A DNA stretch of 64,000 nt from Lentibacillus halodurans (GCF_900112045.1 NZ_FOJW01000001.1:378734-442733), one strand, 5' to 3'. Shown: positions 46,696 to 58,833, counted from the stretch's first letter. Translations and numbers: made by a program. Notes: a model not told the origin generated them from the sequence alone.

Positions 46696-48543
46696 TTACA
46701 TGACGCGTTTAAACATTTTTTCCAGCTCACAGGAGGAGAAATGGATAATGACCGGTCTGCCATGGGGACATGTAAATGGATCCGCTGATTTCCGCAAATC
46801 TTCCAGGAGCCTGAACATATCGTCCTGGTTCAAATGATGATTTGCCTTTATCGATCGCTTGCACGACATTAAGGCAGCGGCATCCTCCCTGATTTCTTCC
46901 ACATCCACTTTTTCATTTTGCATAATCTGTTCGATCATTTCCCTGATAACTTCTTCTTCAAATCCTTTTGGAAACCAGTTCGGATGCGAACGAATGATGT
47001 AGGTCTGGCTGCCAAAAGGTTCAAAAAACAAGCCGACTTTTGCAAGTTCTTCCTTATGATGTTCGATAAAAATCGATTCCTGCTTTGAAAAATCAAATGT
47101 TACAGGTATTAATAGCTCCTGCAGTTCATTCGTTGTTCGACCCAATTTTCTTCTGAATCGTTCAAATTTGATCCGTTCCTGAGCAGCATGCTGATCAATC
47201 ATATAAAAGCCACTTTCGTTCTGAGCCAGAATATATGTCCCATGAAGCTGGCCAATCGGGTACATAACAGGCACCCGTTCTTCGTAGCTTACTTCCGGTG
47301 ATGTAACAGAATCCGCCATTGGTGTCTCAATTGGTTCAGAATCCAGTTTATCATCATTTGGTTTTTCCGGATGCCTGTCGTCTGTAAGTGGCTGCTTGTC
47401 CTGATCAGGAGTTTCACGTCCGCTGATTTCGGGCCGACGTTCATTAATCTGCTGCTGATCTGGCCATGATACTTTCTGTTCCGATTCCTCAAATGTCATA
47501 CTGTCCTGAACAGTTTGTCTTTTTGGTTCCGGCTGTTTCTGTTTCATGTCAGGTATCAAAGAAGTACTTTTAAAGGCGGCACGAATCGTTTCTTCAACCG
47601 CGGCAAATAACTCCCTGTCTTTACTGAAACGGACTTCCAGTTTGGTTGGGTGCACGTTCACATCAACTAAAATCGGATCCATTTCAATTGCTAAAACAAC
47701 AATCGGGGAGCGCCCAACCGGGAGCAGTGTATGATAGCCATTGATAATAGCCTTGGTAAGCGGCATGCTTTTGATATATCGCCCGTTGATGATCGTCGAC
47801 ATATAGTTTCGGGATGCCCTGGTAACCTCAGGTTTAGCAATATATCCTTCAATACTGAAATCCAGCGTTTCGTGTTTGACCGGAACCATCTTTCTGGCAA
47901 CGCTCATGCCGTAAACCTGGCTAATGACCTGCAGGAGGTCACCGGTACCTGCTGTGCTGAACAGCGCCTTTCCATTATGCGTCACTTCAAAACGAATATC
48001 CGGATGTGACAATGCCAGCCGGTTTAGCAAATCGGTGATATGGCCCAGTTCCGTGTGAATGGTCTTCATATATTTCAACCGTGCCGGTGTATTGAAAAAT
48101 AAATCTTCCACAATGATCTCGGATCCTTTTCGGGCATCACTTTTGGACCTGTCTTTAATCACACCGCCTTCAATCGACAGGAAAGTACCGGCACTTTCGC
48201 CCTGTGATGTTTTCACGGTTAATTTGCTGACCGCTGCAATACTGGCCAGTGCTTCACCCCGAAAACCCAATGTATTGACCCGGAATAAATCTGTTTCATG
48301 TTTGATTTTACTCGTTGCATGACGTAAAAAAGCTTTTTCGGCATCAACTCCAGGCATCCCGTCACCATTATCGGTTACCTTTATTCTTTGCAATCCTGCT
48401 TCTTCCACTTCCACCCTTACCCATGAACTATTGGCATCAATACTATTTTCAATCAATTCTTTGACAACAGAAGCAGGACGCTCTACTACTTCCCCTGCAG
48501 CTATTTTATTGGCCAGTGCATCCGGCATTTGAAAGATTCCCAT
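46696..48543 (-). CDS. mutL: DNA mismatch repair protein MutL
   Basis: GHKL ATPase ([27 protein letters not shown]) with a C-terminal endonuclease domain: [12 protein letters not shown] is the metal-binding nicking motif of MutL in species lacking MutH. The open frame starts 19 codons upstream, but AGAAAGGG eight bases before ATG 48543 gives 615 residues. The linker (about 345-430) is long, acidic and poorly conserved. 19 bases after mutS. Confidence 0.96.
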   Translation of the reverse strand: MGIFQMPDALANKIAAGEVVERPASVVKELIENSIDANSSWVRVEVEEAGLQRIKVTDNGDGMPGVDAEKAFLRHATSKIKHETDLFRVNTLGFRGEALASIAAVSKLTVKTSQGESAGTFLSIEGGVIKDRSKSDARKGSEIIVEDLFFNTPARLKYMKTIHTELGHITDLLNRLALSHPDIRFEVTHNGKALFSTAGTGDLLQVISQVYGMSVARKMVPVKHETLDFSIEGYIAKPEVTRASRNYMSTIINGRYIKSMPLTKAIINGYHTLLPVGRSPIVVLAIEMDPILVDVNVHPTKLEVRFSKDRELFAAVEETIRAAFKSTSLIPDMKQKQPEPKRQTVQDSMTFEESEQKVSWPDQQQINERRPEISGRETPDQDKQPLTDDRHPEKPNDDKLDSEPIETPMADSVTSPEVSYEERVPVMYPIGQLHGTYILAQNESGFYMIDQHAAQERIKFERFRRKLGRTTNELQELLIPVTFDFSKQESIFIEHHKEELAKVGLFFEPFGSQTYIIRSHPNWFPKGFEEEVIREMIEQIMQNEKVDVEEIREDAAALMSCKRSIKANHHLNQDDMFRLLEDLRKSADPFTCPHGRPVIIHFSSCELEKMFKRVM

Positions 48544-48562
48544 GAAAACAGCCCTTTCTTCT

Positions 48563-51130
48563 TTACTCTTTGGCCTGCTTTTGCAGACGGTATAATTCAT
48601 TCATGGCATCCATTGGCGTCATCTCAAATAGATTCATATGTTTTAAATAATTGATCAGATTGCTTGCTGACTGGTTGACTGGTTTTTTCTTCTCGTTCAC
48701 CTGTTCTTCCTGTCCAAAGAATGATAATTGCCCTGTTCCATTCAGCTGTGGCTGATCATTTTTTTCCAACTGTTCCAAAATCGAGTTGGCTCGTTCAATC
48801 AGCTCTGCAGGGAGATCAGCTAATTTCGCAACATGAATGCCGTAACTCTGATCGGCAGCACCTTCTTTTATTTGATGAAGAAAAACAACCTTCCCCTCAT
48901 ACTCTTCAGCCCGGACATGAATGTTTTTTAAATGATCCAATGTATCCTCAAGCACTGTCAATTCATGATAATGTGTTGAAAATACGGTTTTGGCTTGAAT
49001 GTGATCATGAATATGTTCAACGATTGCCTGTGCCAATGCCATACCATCATAGGTACTCGTCCCGCGGCCAATTTCATCAAGTAAAATTAAACTTTTGTCC
49101 GTTGCATTGGAAATGGCATGATTGGCTTCCAGCATTTCAACCATAAAGGTACTCTGTCCGGATACGAGATCATCAGCCGCTCCTATACGCGTGAAAATCT
49201 GGTCAAATAAAAGCAATTCAGCTTCTTCGCAGGGGACAAAACATCCGATTTGGCCCATAATAACGGTCAAGGCTAGCTGTCGCATATAGGTGCTCTTTCC
49301 GGACATATTCGGACCGGTAATCAGAAGAATCGAGGTTTCCTGATCAAGTGAGATATCATTCGGGACAAATGCATCATCTTTCATCACTTGTTCAACGACC
49401 GGATGGCGTCCATTCCTGATCCATAAACGTTCCTGTGAAAAGGATGGCCGATTATATCGGTTTGCTTCACTTACCGTTGCAAATCCTTGAAGCACATCAA
49501 TCTCACCGACAACTTCTGCTAAATATTGAATTTCCGGAATACATGCTTTTATCTGGTCACGGATTTCAAGAAACAGATGATATTCCAAATCAACACTTTT
49601 TTCTTCTGCTTCCAGGATCAGTTGTTCTTTCTCCTTCAATTCAGGCGTTATATAACGTTCAGCATTTGTCAGTGTCTGTTTCCGCTCATATCTGTCTTCC
49701 GGCAGCAGATGTAAATTAGCTTTCGTTACTTCAATATAATAGCCAAAAACTCGATTATATCCTACTTTCAACGATTTAATATTCGTTTCCTGCTTCTCTT
49801 TCTGTTCTAATTCTGCAATCCATTGTTTACCGTTCCTCGAAGCCTCACGATATGTATCGAGTTTTTCGTGATAACCATCCTTAATGATCGATCCTTCCGT
49901 AATGGACACCGGCGGATCTTCCTTCAAACTGGAATCAAGCAACGAAACAAGATGGTCCGGGTAAGTCAGTCTGCTGCATAATGCTGTTATTTTCTTTTGA
50001 TCAAATTGGTTTAAAATGGTCTTAAGTTCAGGAATTTTTTCAAATGATTGCTTCAGCTGAGTCAGATCACGTGCATTGACATTTCCATAAGCAACCCTGC
50101 CGGCAAGCCGTTCCAAATCATATACCGATTTTAATGCTTCACGCAATGCATCACGTTCCATGAACCCGTGCAAGAAGCCTTCTACAACATCAAACCGGTT
50201 TTCAATTTCCTGCTGCCTTAGCAACGGCCGGTCAAGCCATTTTTTAAGCATTCTTGACCCCATTGCCGTTACTGTCTGATCAAGCACCCACAATAGGCTT
50301 CCATGCTTACCCTTCTTCATGATTGTTTCAGTTAATTCCAAATTTCGCTTCGAGTACATATCCAATGATAAATAATCATCCAATTCAATCACTTTAGCTG
50401 GCTGTAAATGATCGAGTGAACGTTTTTGTGTAACTTGTATGTAATTAAGCAGTCTGCTGAATGCCTGTACAAGACGCTCATCATTTAAATCACCGCACAA
50501 ACTGCGATATTCTGCATTAAATGTCAAATCATCCTGATAGGATAATGTAATATGTAACTTTTCGTATAATTCCTCCTGCCATTTTTCCGACATCTCAGAG
50601 GAAATAACCATTTCTTTAATCGGCTGATTATACAATTCATGCAGCACAGCATCCCATCCCTCTATAATGAGTGCAATGCTGCTCTCACCGGTTGATAAAT
50701 CACTGTAGACAATAACGTATGAATCATCATGAAAACACGAAAGACTTGCGATATAGTTATGATCACGCTCCTCGAGCATGTTCGTTTCCATAACGGTTCC
50801 CGGCGTGATTAACTGGACAACCTCCCGTTTCACAACACCTTTAGCGGCTTTTGGATCCTCAACCTGTTCACAAATGGCTACTTTATAACCTTTATCGATT
50901 AAATTTTTAATATAATTGCTTGCAGAGTGATATGGCACACCACACATTGGGATTGGTTCTTCTTTTCCGGCATCCCGTTTTGTCAGGGTAATTTCCAGTT
51001 CCCTTGCTGCACGAATAGCATCTTCAAAAAACATTTCATAAAAATCACCAAGCCGGAAAAACAAAAAAGCATCTTTGTGCTCTGCTTTAACTTTTAAATA
51101 TTGCTCCATCATTGGTGTGTAACCAGGCAT
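48563..51130 (-). CDS. mutS: DNA mismatch repair protein MutS
   Basis: Recognises mismatches. Mismatch-binding [14 protein letters not shown] near the N-terminus (Phe-x-Glu), Walker [15 protein letters not shown], Walker [12 protein letters not shown]. The C-terminal beta-clamp-type QLSFFG is present. ATG 51130 is seven bases after TTGGAGG; the 33 upstream codons are not used. 855 residues. Confidence 0.97.
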   Translation of the reverse strand: MPGYTPMMEQYLKVKAEHKDAFLFFRLGDFYEMFFEDAIRAARELEITLTKRDAGKEEPIPMCGVPYHSASNYIKNLIDKGYKVAICEQVEDPKAAKGVVKREVVQLITPGTVMETNMLEERDHNYIASLSCFHDDSYVIVYSDLSTGESSIALIIEGWDAVLHELYNQPIKEMVISSEMSEKWQEELYEKLHITLSYQDDLTFNAEYRSLCGDLNDERLVQAFSRLLNYIQVTQKRSLDHLQPAKVIELDDYLSLDMYSKRNLELTETIMKKGKHGSLLWVLDQTVTAMGSRMLKKWLDRPLLRQQEIENRFDVVEGFLHGFMERDALREALKSVYDLERLAGRVAYGNVNARDLTQLKQSFEKIPELKTILNQFDQKKITALCSRLTYPDHLVSLLDSSLKEDPPVSITEGSIIKDGYHEKLDTYREASRNGKQWIAELEQKEKQETNIKSLKVGYNRVFGYYIEVTKANLHLLPEDRYERKQTLTNAERYITPELKEKEQLILEAEEKSVDLEYHLFLEIRDQIKACIPEIQYLAEVVGEIDVLQGFATVSEANRYNRPSFSQERLWIRNGRHPVVEQVMKDDAFVPNDISLDQETSILLITGPNMSGKSTYMRQLALTVIMGQIGCFVPCEEAELLLFDQIFTRIGAADDLVSGQSTFMVEMLEANHAISNATDKSLILLDEIGRGTSTYDGMALAQAIVEHIHDHIQAKTVFSTHYHELTVLEDTLDHLKNIHVRAEEYEGKVVFLHQIKEGAADQSYGIHVAKLADLPAELIERANSILEQLEKNDQPQLNGTGQLSFFGQEEQVNEKKKPVNQSASNLINYLKHMNLFEMTPMDAMNELYRLQKQAKE

Positions 51131-51291
51131 CACAAATCCTCCAAAATATACTAGATATGATAATATTATAGCATATTTTGCCGAATCAGGACGACTGCTG
51201 AAGACTGTTTGTTTTAAAAAACTCCTCACTACGTTTAAAGCGAATGATATAGTTGTATTGATCCTTCAATGTTTATAATCTTTGATTGAAC

Positions 51292-51325
51292 AAAAAAACT
51301 TACGAGAGTGTTACCCCTCGTAAGT
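51292..51325 (-). terminator. Terminator of cotE
   Basis: On the minus strand ACTTACGAG pairs with CTCGTAAGT, followed by seven T, starting a few bases after the stop. Confidence 0.9.
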
Positions 51326-51328
51326 CTT

Positions 51329-51895
51329 TTAATCCTTATCCTTGCTATCGACAAAGTCCGGTTTCACATCCCCCAGCTCATCATCAGTAATATCAAAGCC
51401 CCAATCATCGTCATCATCGAATGTGTAGCCCTTTGGATCAACCCTTACAGCAACTTTTGTCTCACCGATAATTTGCACAACAAACTCACGCTCAACTTCT
51501 ACAACGATTTTGTTACCCTGGCTGGCAATCTCACATTCAAGACAATTTGGCTGCTGAACGACCTTGGCAATAACATCATAATCATCATTCAAGCAATTGT
51601 CATCCTTTACGGAAAGCGGGACATAATCCGTGTATGTCACACGTTCGGTAACCACTTCTGTTTTGGTATTATCATTGTACGAATACCAGATATTAATGTC
51701 ATAGCTGCCGTTGACTTCTACCGTATCCTCTGATTTTTTCTTAGCGTTGTACAAATGATTAATTACCCAGCAGCCCAAAATACTGGAAGGTCTATGTGAT
51801 GGCGAGACATGATGTGTTGCCTGCGTAAATTTTCTGCCTTTGCCACAAACAGCTTTCGTAATAATTTCCCTATATTCGTGATCAAGAAATGACAT
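51329..51895 (-). CDS. cotE: Outer spore coat morphogenetic protein CotE
   Basis: Organises the outer coat around the forespore. Highly similar in type to B. subtilis Cot[30 protein letters not shown], and a C-terminal acidic tail ([11 protein letters not shown]) that binds coat partners. Length 188, against 181. Own terminator; in the same place as in B. subtilis, between mutS and ymcA. A sigma-E or sigma-K promoter could not be fixed. Confidence 0.95.
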   Translation of the reverse strand: MSFLDHEYREIITKAVCGKGRKFTQATHHVSPSHRPSSILGCWVINHLYNAKKKSEDTVEVNGSYDINIWYSYNDNTKTEVVTERVTYTDYVPLSVKDDNCLNDDYDVIAKVVQQPNCLECEIASQGNKIVVEVEREFVVQIIGETKVAVRVDPKGYTFDDDDDWGFDITDDELGDVKPDFVDSKDKD

Positions 51896-52156
51896 ATCTT
51901 CGCTACCTCCTTTTTCTCATAGTCATTTTATGCAAGACAAATACCTAAAGTGCATAGTGAATTTATGAAAGGAAGCAAAGACAGTTTGAACATTTCTGAA
52001 GAGATATAGAGAAGCCAGGAAGGGGTCTGCCCGCCTGACTTTAATGTAAAACATGTTTTGTGCGGCGTTATTAAGGCGAGTACGGATCGATGAACGATTT
52101 TTCAGAATCAGAACTTGGCATCTGGCTTCCGGTCCATAAAACGAGAACGTATTTCC

Positions 52157-52585
52157 TCACGAATGGTTCGCGGATTCGTCCTTTAAATTGGTACCGGTTT
52201 TGCCTGACAGAAGATCACCGCCTGTTGAAGTGATCACATTGTTGGTCACTTCCCGGGAGATGGTTCCGGATACCAACTGCAATACATCATTCACAACCCC
52301 CTGTGTTTCTTTGAATTCTTGGACAATCGGGATTTCATCCACTTCAGCATGTAATCGGTCAATTTCTTGCTCAACTTTCTTCAGTGCTTCCGTTTTTCCA
52401 TATGCCTGAAAATTAACAGCCTGTTTCTGCAATGTTTTGATCTTCGTAATTAACTGCTGGACTTTCTGATTATCATTAATCTTGGACTCGACTTGTTTGA
52501 AGCGGTCTATCTCTTCTGTGTTGGCAAGCATGTTCGCCAATCTTTTGGCTTCATCCAGTATTTGTTTACGTGTGTATTCTGCCAT
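52157..52585 (-). CDS. ricA: RicA (YmcA), subunit of the RicAFT complex
   Basis: Helical YlbF/YmcA-family protein. With RicF and RicT it stimulates RNase Y mRNA processing and the phosphorelay. Recognisable are KTLQKQAVNFQAYGK and EIPIVQEF, ending near VITSTGGDLLSGKTG. The C-terminal tail has no cysteine at all, although B. subtilis RicA has one near its end that is reported as an Fe-S ligand. Length 142. It follows miaB by one base. RNase Y is also encoded in this window. Confidence 0.92.
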   Translation of the reverse strand: MAEYTRKQILDEAKRLANMLANTEEIDRFKQVESKINDNQKVQQLITKIKTLQKQAVNFQAYGKTEALKKVEQEIDRLHAEVDEIPIVQEFKETQGVVNDVLQLVSGTISREVTNNVITSTGGDLLSGKTGTNLKDESANHS

Positions 52586-52586
52586 C

Positions 52587-54167
52587 TTATTTCACCTCTG
52601 CTGTTGTTTCTGCCATGACACCGTTTAACGACCATGTTTTGGCTTCCGTAATTTTAACATCAACAATTTTGCCGATTGATAATTTAGGGCCTTTAAAATT
52701 AACTAATTTGTTTCGTTCCGTGTAACCGGCCAGCACGTCAGGATCTTTTTTGCTTTCACCTTCAACAAGAACCTTTACAACTTTATCCTTATATTGTTTC
52801 ATTGATTCTGCGGATTGTTTGTTCACAAGTTCATTCAGACGGTATAGACGCTGTTTTTTTACCTCTTCTGGAATATCATCTTTTTTCCGGGCTGCTGGTG
52901 TTCCTTCACGAGGTGAATAAATGAATGTAAAGGCAGATTCAAAGCCGACCTCTTCAACAAGTGTCATTGTTTCCTCAAACTGTTCCTCCGTTTCGTTCGG
53001 GAACCCGACAATAATATCGGTTGTCAGTGTCGCATTTGGCATTGCTTCACGGATTTTTCTGACCAGTTCCAGATACTCTTCGCGGGTATATTTGCGATTC
53101 ATTTTCTTAAGAACCTCACTGCTTCCCGATTGTACCGGCAGATGGATATGATCAAGCAAATTACCTCCTTTTGCCAGCACTTCGATCAGGCGGTCATCAA
53201 AATCCCTCGGGTGTGACGTTGTGAATCGGATTCTTGGAATGTCAATTTTATGGAGGTCATCCATTAAGTCACCAAGACCATAGTCCGAGTCCTCAAAATC
53301 CTTTCCATATGCGTTGACATTCTGGCCAAGTAACGTAATTTCCTTATAACCCTGTGCCGTCAACTGGCGTACTTCCTGAATAATATCTTCCGGACGGCGG
53401 CTCCGTTCTTTTCCGCGTGTCATCGGTACAATACAATAGGTACAGAATTTGTCGCATCCATACATAATATTGACCCATGCTTTGATTTTTCCTTTACGTG
53501 CTTTCGGGAGGTTTTCAATGATATCGCCCTCTTTGGACCATACCTCGACGACTTTTTCCTTGCCGAACATCGCTTCTTTAACGAGATATGGCAGGCGGTG
53601 AATATTATGGGTCCCGAAAATCAAGTCAACTTGTGGATGCTTTTTCATAATTCGGTTGACAACCTTTTCCTCCTGGGACATGCAGCCACACACACCAAGT
53701 ATCAGATCCGGTTTTTCCCGTTTCAAAGCTTTTAAGTGACCGATTTCACCGAACACTTTATTTTCCGCATTTTCCCGGATTGCACATGTATTCAGCAGGA
53801 TGATATCAGCCTCGTCAGTATCATTGGTGGATTCATAGCCCATTTCGGATAATATTCCTGCCATAACTTCTGTATCATGTTCATTCATTTGACATCCGTA
53901 TGTACGAATCATGTATTTTTTGCCTTCACCAATATTTTCCATATCTTCAGGAATACCAAAATCATAATGAACGGCCACATCATCACGACCGCGTTTTCTG
54001 GCTTTATTCAAATTTGGCGGTTCATATGTTGTCTCAAAATACTTGGCAATTAAATCATCGCTGGATGTATTTTTAAGTCTCTCCATATTATCCGTATCGG
54101 ATTTTATGTCCGCCGGATTTTCGGATTGTTTAATTTGCGATTGCTGTTTTCGCTGCTGCTCGTTCAT
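52587..54167 (-). CDS. miaB: tRNA-2-methylthio-N6-isopentenyladenosine37 synthase MiaB
   Basis: Radical-SAM methylthiotransferase acting on the MiaA product. UPF0004 domain ([21 protein letters not shown]), radical-SAM Cys triad in [14 protein letters not shown]-terminal TRAM domain. ATG 54167 is used, seven bases after AAAGGAG; a TTG two codons earlier is too close. 526 residues with a charged N-terminal extension as in Bacillus. Operon with ricA. Confidence 0.96.
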   Translation of the reverse strand: MNEQQRKQQSQIKQSENPADIKSDTDNMERLKNTSSDDLIAKYFETTYEPPNLNKARKRGRDDVAVHYDFGIPEDMENIGEGKKYMIRTYGCQMNEHDTEVMAGILSEMGYESTNDTDEADIILLNTCAIRENAENKVFGEIGHLKALKREKPDLILGVCGCMSQEEKVVNRIMKKHPQVDLIFGTHNIHRLPYLVKEAMFGKEKVVEVWSKEGDIIENLPKARKGKIKAWVNIMYGCDKFCTYCIVPMTRGKERSRRPEDIIQEVRQLTAQGYKEITLLGQNVNAYGKDFEDSDYGLGDLMDDLHKIDIPRIRFTTSHPRDFDDRLIEVLAKGGNLLDHIHLPVQSGSSEVLKKMNRKYTREEYLELVRKIREAMPNATLTTDIIVGFPNETEEQFEETMTLVEEVGFESAFTFIYSPREGTPAARKKDDIPEEVKKQRLYRLNELVNKQSAESMKQYKDKVVKVLVEGESKKDPDVLAGYTERNKLVNFKGPKLSIGKIVDVKITEAKTWSLNGVMAETTAEVK

Positions 54168-54290
54168 ATCCAAACTCCTTTCTTTATATCAAAAATACTT
54201 ATTTGTATAGTCATACGTTCTTTCATTATAAAGGCTCCAGCCAAATTAAACAATACATGACCTGCGTGGGAAATCAAAACTTGTTTGATC

Positions 54291-54445
54291 ATAAAGTGAA
54301 ACTTCATTCAGTGGGGTTTCTTCCCACTGAATATTAGTTGAACAGCATCGGACATTTACGGGGGTTAACACCCACTTTTCTTTCTCGGTTTCCTTGTTTT
54401 ACTGAAGCAGGGGGGCTTACTGTCCGTTAAGGCGGAATAAAAACA
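54291..54445 (+). repeat. Dispersed intergenic hairpin repeat, copy 3
   Basis: ATAAAGTGAAACTTCATTCAG, stem CAGTGGG/CCCACTG, then TTAGTTGAACAGCATCGG and ACATTTACG, a variable middle, and a tail GGCTTACTGTCCGTTAAGG. It fills most of the gap upstream of miaB and downstream of spoVS. The shared head and post-stem block are identical to copy 4 over nearly 70 bases except in the stem loop. Confidence 0.85.
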
Positions 54446-54493
54446 GTGTTGCGCAAATGCACAACACTGAAAAATTAAATAATGCTTGAACAA

Positions 54494-54754
54494 TTATCTC
54501 GGTTCTACAATTAACTTAATCGCTGTCCGTTCTTCTTCTTCGATCATAATATCGGTAAATGCCGGTATACAAATTAAATCAACTCCGCTCGGTGCGACGA
54601 ACCCCCTTGCGATGGCGACTGCCTTAACAGCCTGGTTTAATGCACCGGCACCGATTGCCTGTATCTCCGCTGACCCTCTTTCTCGTAGGACGTTTGCAAG
54701 TGCACCTGCTACTGAATTTGGATTTGATTTAGCTGACACTTTTAATACTTCCAC
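54494..54754 (-). CDS. spoVS: Stage V sporulation protein S
   Basis: Alba-fold regulatory protein needed for spore coat assembly and exit from stage V. Nearly invariant family sequence (KVSAKSNPNSVAGALANVLR, IGAGALNQAVKAVAIARG). The start is GTG 54754, eight bases after AAGGAGG; an upstream ATG overlaps that SD. 86 residues as in B. subtilis. Flanked on both sides by hairpin repeat copies. Confidence 0.95.
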   Translation of the reverse strand: MEVLKVSAKSNPNSVAGALANVLRERGSAEIQAIGAGALNQAVKAVAIARGFVAPSGVDLICIPAFTDIMIEEEERTAIKLIVEPR

Positions 54755-54856
54755 TACTAGTACCTCCTTCATTTGCTAATGTAGTTCTAATGCTACTATA
54801 TTCTTGGAGATGTTAGCTTATTACCTTATTATGCACCAATAATTCTAAACATTCAA

Positions 54857-55025
54857 ATAAAGTGAAACTTCATTCAGTAGTATGGTTTTTTCCTACTGAA
54901 TGTTAGTTGAACAGCATCGGACATTTACGACGCACAGGACGTGCTAGTGCAGACGTTGTCACAGGACAAAACGAACTTAGCCTGAAGGACAATTATCTTC
55001 CGTTTTTGGGGTTATATGCGGATAA
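54857..55025 (+). repeat. Dispersed intergenic hairpin repeat, copy 4 (longest)
   Basis: Head ATAAAGTGAAACTTCATTCAG, stem CAGTAG/CTACTG with compensatory change relative to copies 1 and 3, then the TTAGTTGAACAGCATCGG block, a middle with ACGCACAGGACGTGCTAGTG and TCACAGGAC, and the tail ATTATCTTCCGTTTTTGGGG TTATATGCGG. It ends at the ymdB stop codon. Confidence 0.85.
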
Positions 55026-55823
55026 TCAGATAATGAATGGGTGGTCGTCATTAACTAAAATACGTTCAATGTTTAAAGCGCTTCCGGTTTTTTCATCTAC
55101 AGTAATTAATAAACCATTCAGTTGTGCTCTTCCCTTTGTATCTATCTCGAAACGCACCGGCAAACCGGTCAAAAATTTTTTTATCACTGTTTCTCTTTCC
55201 GTACCTAATATTGCATCATAAGGCCCCGTCATGCCAACATCAGTAATATATGCTGTCCCATTGGGCAATATGCGTTCATCGGCCGTCTGGATATGTGTAT
55301 GCGTACCCGCAACCGCACTGACTTTTCCGTCCAAATACCAGCCCAATGCCTGTTTCTCACTAGTTGCTTCAGCATGAAAGTCGACAAAAATAATGTTTGT
55401 CCTTTTTTTGGCTGCTTCAATTAATTCATCCATTTTACGAAAAGGATCATCAATAGCCGGTAAAAAAGTACGTCCTTGCACATTGATAACGGCAGCCTCC
55501 GTCCCATTTATATTAATAAACGTGATGCCTTTCCCCGGTGTGTCTTCCGGAAAGTTCGCAGGCCTGATTAAATTATTGGCATCATCAATAAACTCAAATA
55601 TTTCTTTTTTGTCCCATGTATGATTTCCCATCGTAATCACATGGGCACCCCATTCAAGTAATTGTTTATAAACCTTTTGCGTAATGCCTTTACCTGCTGC
55701 TGCGTTCTCCCCGTTGATAATGGTCATATTCGGACGATACTTTTCTTTCAATTTAGGTAAATACGTCTTCACCATTTCTCTTCCCGGAGACCCTGTTACA
55801 TCCCCGATAAATAATATTTTCAT
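55026..55823 (-). CDS. ymdB: Metallophosphoesterase YmdB
   Basis: Dinuclear-metal phosphodiesterase (2',3'-cyclic nucleotide activity in B. subtilis) affecting biofilm and motility choice. Metal-site motifs: FIGDVTGSPGREMV, NGENAAAGKGIT, GNHTWDKKE, HAEATSEK, GTHTHIQT. ATG 55823 fits the AGGATG SD and the B. subtilis N-terminus; an ATG three codons earlier overlaps the SD. 265 residues. Confidence 0.95.
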   Translation of the reverse strand: MKILFIGDVTGSPGREMVKTYLPKLKEKYRPNMTIINGENAAAGKGITQKVYKQLLEWGAHVITMGNHTWDKKEIFEFIDDANNLIRPANFPEDTPGKGITFININGTEAAVINVQGRTFLPAIDDPFRKMDELIEAAKKRTNIIFVDFHAEATSEKQALGWYLDGKVSAVAGTHTHIQTADERILPNGTAYITDVGMTGPYDAILGTERETVIKKFLTGLPVRFEIDTKGRAQLNGLLITVDEKTGSALNIERILVNDDHPFII

Positions 55824-55882
55824 TCTGTTCATCCTATCTATTGAAGTATTTTAAGTGTTTCATAATCGTATGCCCCTGTAAA

Positions 55883-55909
55883 GCAAAAAAGCGACTTTAC
55901 AGCCGCTTT
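55883..55909 (-). terminator. Terminator of rny
   Basis: On the minus strand AAAGCGGCTG...GTCGCTTTTTT forms a short stem followed by T, right after the rny stop. Confidence 0.75.
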
Positions 55910-55913
55910 TTGT

Positions 55914-57479
55914 CTATTTTGCATATTCTACTGCTCGTGTTTCTCTGATGACAGTAACTTTTATATGCCCTGGATAATCAAGTTCGCCTTCAATCTGCTT
56001 ACGAATATCACGTGCAATTCGAACAGAATCAATATCATTAATTTCATCAGGTTTAACCATAATCCGAATTTCTCTTCCAGCTTGGATGGCAAAAGATTTT
56101 TCTACTCCTGCAAACGACTCTGAAATTTCTTCCAATTTCTCAAGACGTTTAATGTAGTTCTCCAGTGTTTCACTTCTGGCTCCAGGTCTGGCAGCTGACA
56201 GTGCATCGGCTGCTGCAACTAAAACTGAAATGATGGAAGTCGCCTCTTCATCACCATGATGAGAAGCAATCGAATTGATGACAACCTCGTGTTCTTTGTA
56301 CTTGACTCCAAGTTCTTTACCAATTTCAACATGGCTTCCCTCTACTTCATGATCAATCGCTTTACCAATGTCATGAAGCAAGCCGGCTCTTCTTGCCAGT
56401 GTTTCATCTTCGCCTAATTCCGCAGCTAGCAGTCCGGAGAGGTAGGCAACCTCAGTGGAATGCTTCAGCACATTTTGACCATAGCTTGTACGATATTTTA
56501 AGCGGCCAAGTATTTTGACCAGATCCGGATGCAACCCGTGTATCCCGACTTCAAACGTTGTTTCTTCCCCAACCTCTCGAATATAATCGTCAACGTCACG
56601 TCTGGCCTTATCAACCATTTCTTCGATTCTTGCAGGGTGGATTCTCCCGTCTTGTACAAGTCTTTCCAATGCCATACGAGCAATTTCCCGTCGGATCGGA
56701 TCGAACCCTGATAAAACGACTGCTTCTGGTGTATCATCGATGATTAGATCAATTCCGGTCAATGTTTCCAATGTTCGAATATTGCGTCCTTCACGCCCGA
56801 TAATCCGACCCTTCATTTCATCATTTGGAAGGTTTACAACGGATACAGTCGTTTCCGCAACGTGGTCAGCTGCACAGCGCTGCAAGGCCAGTGAAAGAAT
56901 GCTTTTAGCCTTCTTATCTGCTTCCTCTTTGGCACGATTTTCAGCTTCTTTTATCATTAACGCTGTTTCGTGATTAACCTCTTGTTCAACCCGTTCCAAA
57001 ATGACCTGTTTTGCCTGGTCGGTTGTATAACCGGATATCCGTTCAAGCTCTGTTTGCTGCTCATTAAGCATCGCTTCCACTTTGCTTTCCATTTCTTCAA
57101 TTTGTTGTTGTTTTTCTGTTAGTGATTCTTCCCTTCCCTCCAGCATAGTTTCTCGCTTATCAAGCGTTTCACTTTTTCTGTCCAGATTTTCTTCTTTTTG
57201 CATCAGGCGATTTTCCTGTTTCTGTACTTCCAATCGCCGTTCACGTAAGTCTTCTTCTGTCTGCTGGCGAAGATTATGGTTTTCATCTTTCGCCTCAAGA
57301 AGCGCCTCTTTCTTGGCAGCCTCCGCATTTCGATGTGCCTCATCTACTATCTGTTTGGCTAAATTTTCTGCACTGGAAATTTTAGCCTCTGCAATAGATT
57401 TACGAATCAGATAACCAACAACAATACCGACGATCAGGATTACGGCAAGCAAAATGGAGATGATTAAGGGATTGTCCAT
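55914..57479 (-). CDS. rny: Ribonuclease Y
   Basis: Main membrane-tethered endoribonuclease of mRNA turnover. N-terminal membrane helix ([20 protein letters not shown]), long coiled coil to about residue 200, KH domain ([15 protein letters not shown]), HD domain ([17 protein letters not shown]). Starts at ATG 57479 after AGGAGGTGAAATC, giving 521 residues; the 42 upstream codons belong to the leader. ricA, its accessory factor, is encoded a few genes away. Confidence 0.96.
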   Translation of the reverse strand: MDNPLIISILLAVILIVGIVVGYLIRKSIAEAKISSAENLAKQIVDEAHRNAEAAKKEALLEAKDENHNLRQQTEEDLRERRLEVQKQENRLMQKEENLDRKSETLDKRETMLEGREESLTEKQQQIEEMESKVEAMLNEQQTELERISGYTTDQAKQVILERVEQEVNHETALMIKEAENRAKEEADKKAKSILSLALQRCAADHVAETTVSVVNLPNDEMKGRIIGREGRNIRTLETLTGIDLIIDDTPEAVVLSGFDPIRREIARMALERLVQDGRIHPARIEEMVDKARRDVDDYIREVGEETTFEVGIHGLHPDLVKILGRLKYRTSYGQNVLKHSTEVAYLSGLLAAELGEDETLARRAGLLHDIGKAIDHEVEGSHVEIGKELGVKYKEHEVVINSIASHHGDEEATSIISVLVAAADALSAARPGARSETLENYIKRLEKLEEISESFAGVEKSFAIQAGREIRIMVKPDEINDIDSVRIARDIRKQIEGELDYPGHIKVTVIRETRAVEYAK

Positions 57480-57650
57480 GATTTCACCTCCTATTGCTAT
57501 AAAGTTGTACAATTGATTCATTATTGTCGGCATGTACTTCAATAATAAATAATTTATTGTATAACATAATAGAAAATTATACAATTTTAATTTTACTGTT
57601 CCCACTAGCGAATGTCAAGAAATCGTAACAGTTATTGACATGAAATGAGT

Positions 57651-57682
57651 AAACCCTTTACCGCACTGCTGGCAAAGGGTTT
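57651..57682 (-). terminator. Hairpin after recA
   Basis: AAACCCTTT and AAAGGGTTT form a 9-bp stem with a 14-base loop after the recA stop. The T tract is weak. Confidence 0.6.
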
Positions 57683-57706
57683 ATCCCACATGTAACATGA
57701 TATCAG

Positions 57707-58750
57707 CTAAACATCCAGGCTTTCCTGATTGGCTTCTTCTGCTTCCGATTCATCCTCTGGAGCATCATCCAAACTATAATGGCTGCGGACGGTCTGATGT
57801 ATTTCCAGTTTAACATCCTCATTTTCTTTCAGGAACTGCTTGGCATTTTCACGTCCCTGGCCAAGCCGTTCTTCATTATAGGAATACCAGGCACCACTTT
57901 TTTTAATAATATCGAGATCCGAAGCAATATCCAGTATTTCACCTTCTTTGGAAATTCCCTCACCATACATAATATCTACCTCTGCTTGTTTGAATGGTGG
58001 AGCCACTTTATTTTTAACAACTTTTAATCTTGTTTTATTCCCGACCATGTCATTTCCTTGTTTGAGCGTTTCGGCACGACGCACTTCAAGTCTGACAGAT
58101 GAATAGAATTTAAGTGCTCGTCCACCAGGAGTGGTTTCTGGATTGCCGAACATAACCCCAACTTTTTCTCTGATTTGGTTGATGAAAATAGCGGTTGTTT
58201 TAGATTTGTTAATAGCACCAGAGAGTTTTCTTAATGCTTGAGACATTAAACGTGCCTGCAGTCCGACGTGTGAATCTCCCATTTCACCCTCAATTTCCGC
58301 TTTCGGTACCAGCGCCGCCACCGAGTCTACTACAATGATGTCAACTGCACCGCTGCGTACCAGTGCTTCGGCAATTTCCAATGCCTGTTCTCCGGTATCC
58401 GGCTGTGATAAAAGCAATTCCTCAATATCTACACCAAGTGCCCGTGCATATGTCGGATCAAGCGCATGCTCAGCGTCAATAAATGCCGCTTGTCCCCCCT
58501 GCTGCTGAGCTTCAGCAATCGCATGGAGTGCGACTGTCGTTTTACCGGAAGATTCCGGACCATAAATTTCGACAACACGCCCTCTTGGGTACCCGCCAAT
58601 TCCCAAAGCCACATCTAAAGCAAGTGACCCGCTTGGAATCGTGGCAACTTTTTGGCCTTCCTGCTCACCAAGTTTCATGATTGAACCTTTTCCAAACTGT
58701 TTTTCAATTTGTTTTAACGCCATATCTAAAGCTTGTTTTTTTTCTCCCAA
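57707..58750 (-). CDS. recA: Recombinase RecA
   Basis: Strand-exchange ATPase and SOS co-protease. Walker [30 protein letters not shown], and the acidic C-terminal tail. Begins at TTG 58750, eight bases after GGGAGG, giving 347 residues (348 in B. subtilis); the upstream 18 codons are leader. A LexA-type box and promoter precede it. Confidence 0.97.
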   Translation of the reverse strand: MGEKKQALDMALKQIEKQFGKGSIMKLGEQEGQKVATIPSGSLALDVALGIGGYPRGRVVEIYGPESSGKTTVALHAIAEAQQQGGQAAFIDAEHALDPTYARALGVDIEELLLSQPDTGEQALEIAEALVRSGAVDIIVVDSVAALVPKAEIEGEMGDSHVGLQARLMSQALRKLSGAINKSKTTAIFINQIREKVGVMFGNPETTPGGRALKFYSSVRLEVRRAETLKQGNDMVGNKTRLKVVKNKVAPPFKQAEVDIMYGEGISKEGEILDIASDLDIIKKSGAWYSYNEERLGQGRENAKQFLKENEDVKLEIHQTVRSHYSLDDAPEDESEAEEANQESLDV

Positions 58751-58783
58751 CGAGCTTACCTCCCTTAATAATGAACTAGTTAC

Positions 58784-58833
58784 ATCATACTCTTTTTTTA
58801 TCAATTTGCCAAGAAAAAACGAATAAATGTTCC
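58784..58833 (-). promoter_or_regulatory. recA promoter with LexA box
   Basis: Minus-strand TTGGCA (58807-58812), 17 bases, TATGAT (58784-58789). CGAATAAATGTTCC at 58820-58833 fits the SOS box CGAAC-N4-GTTCG with two changes and abuts the -35. The B. subtilis recA box has the same CGAAT left half. Confidence 0.8.
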
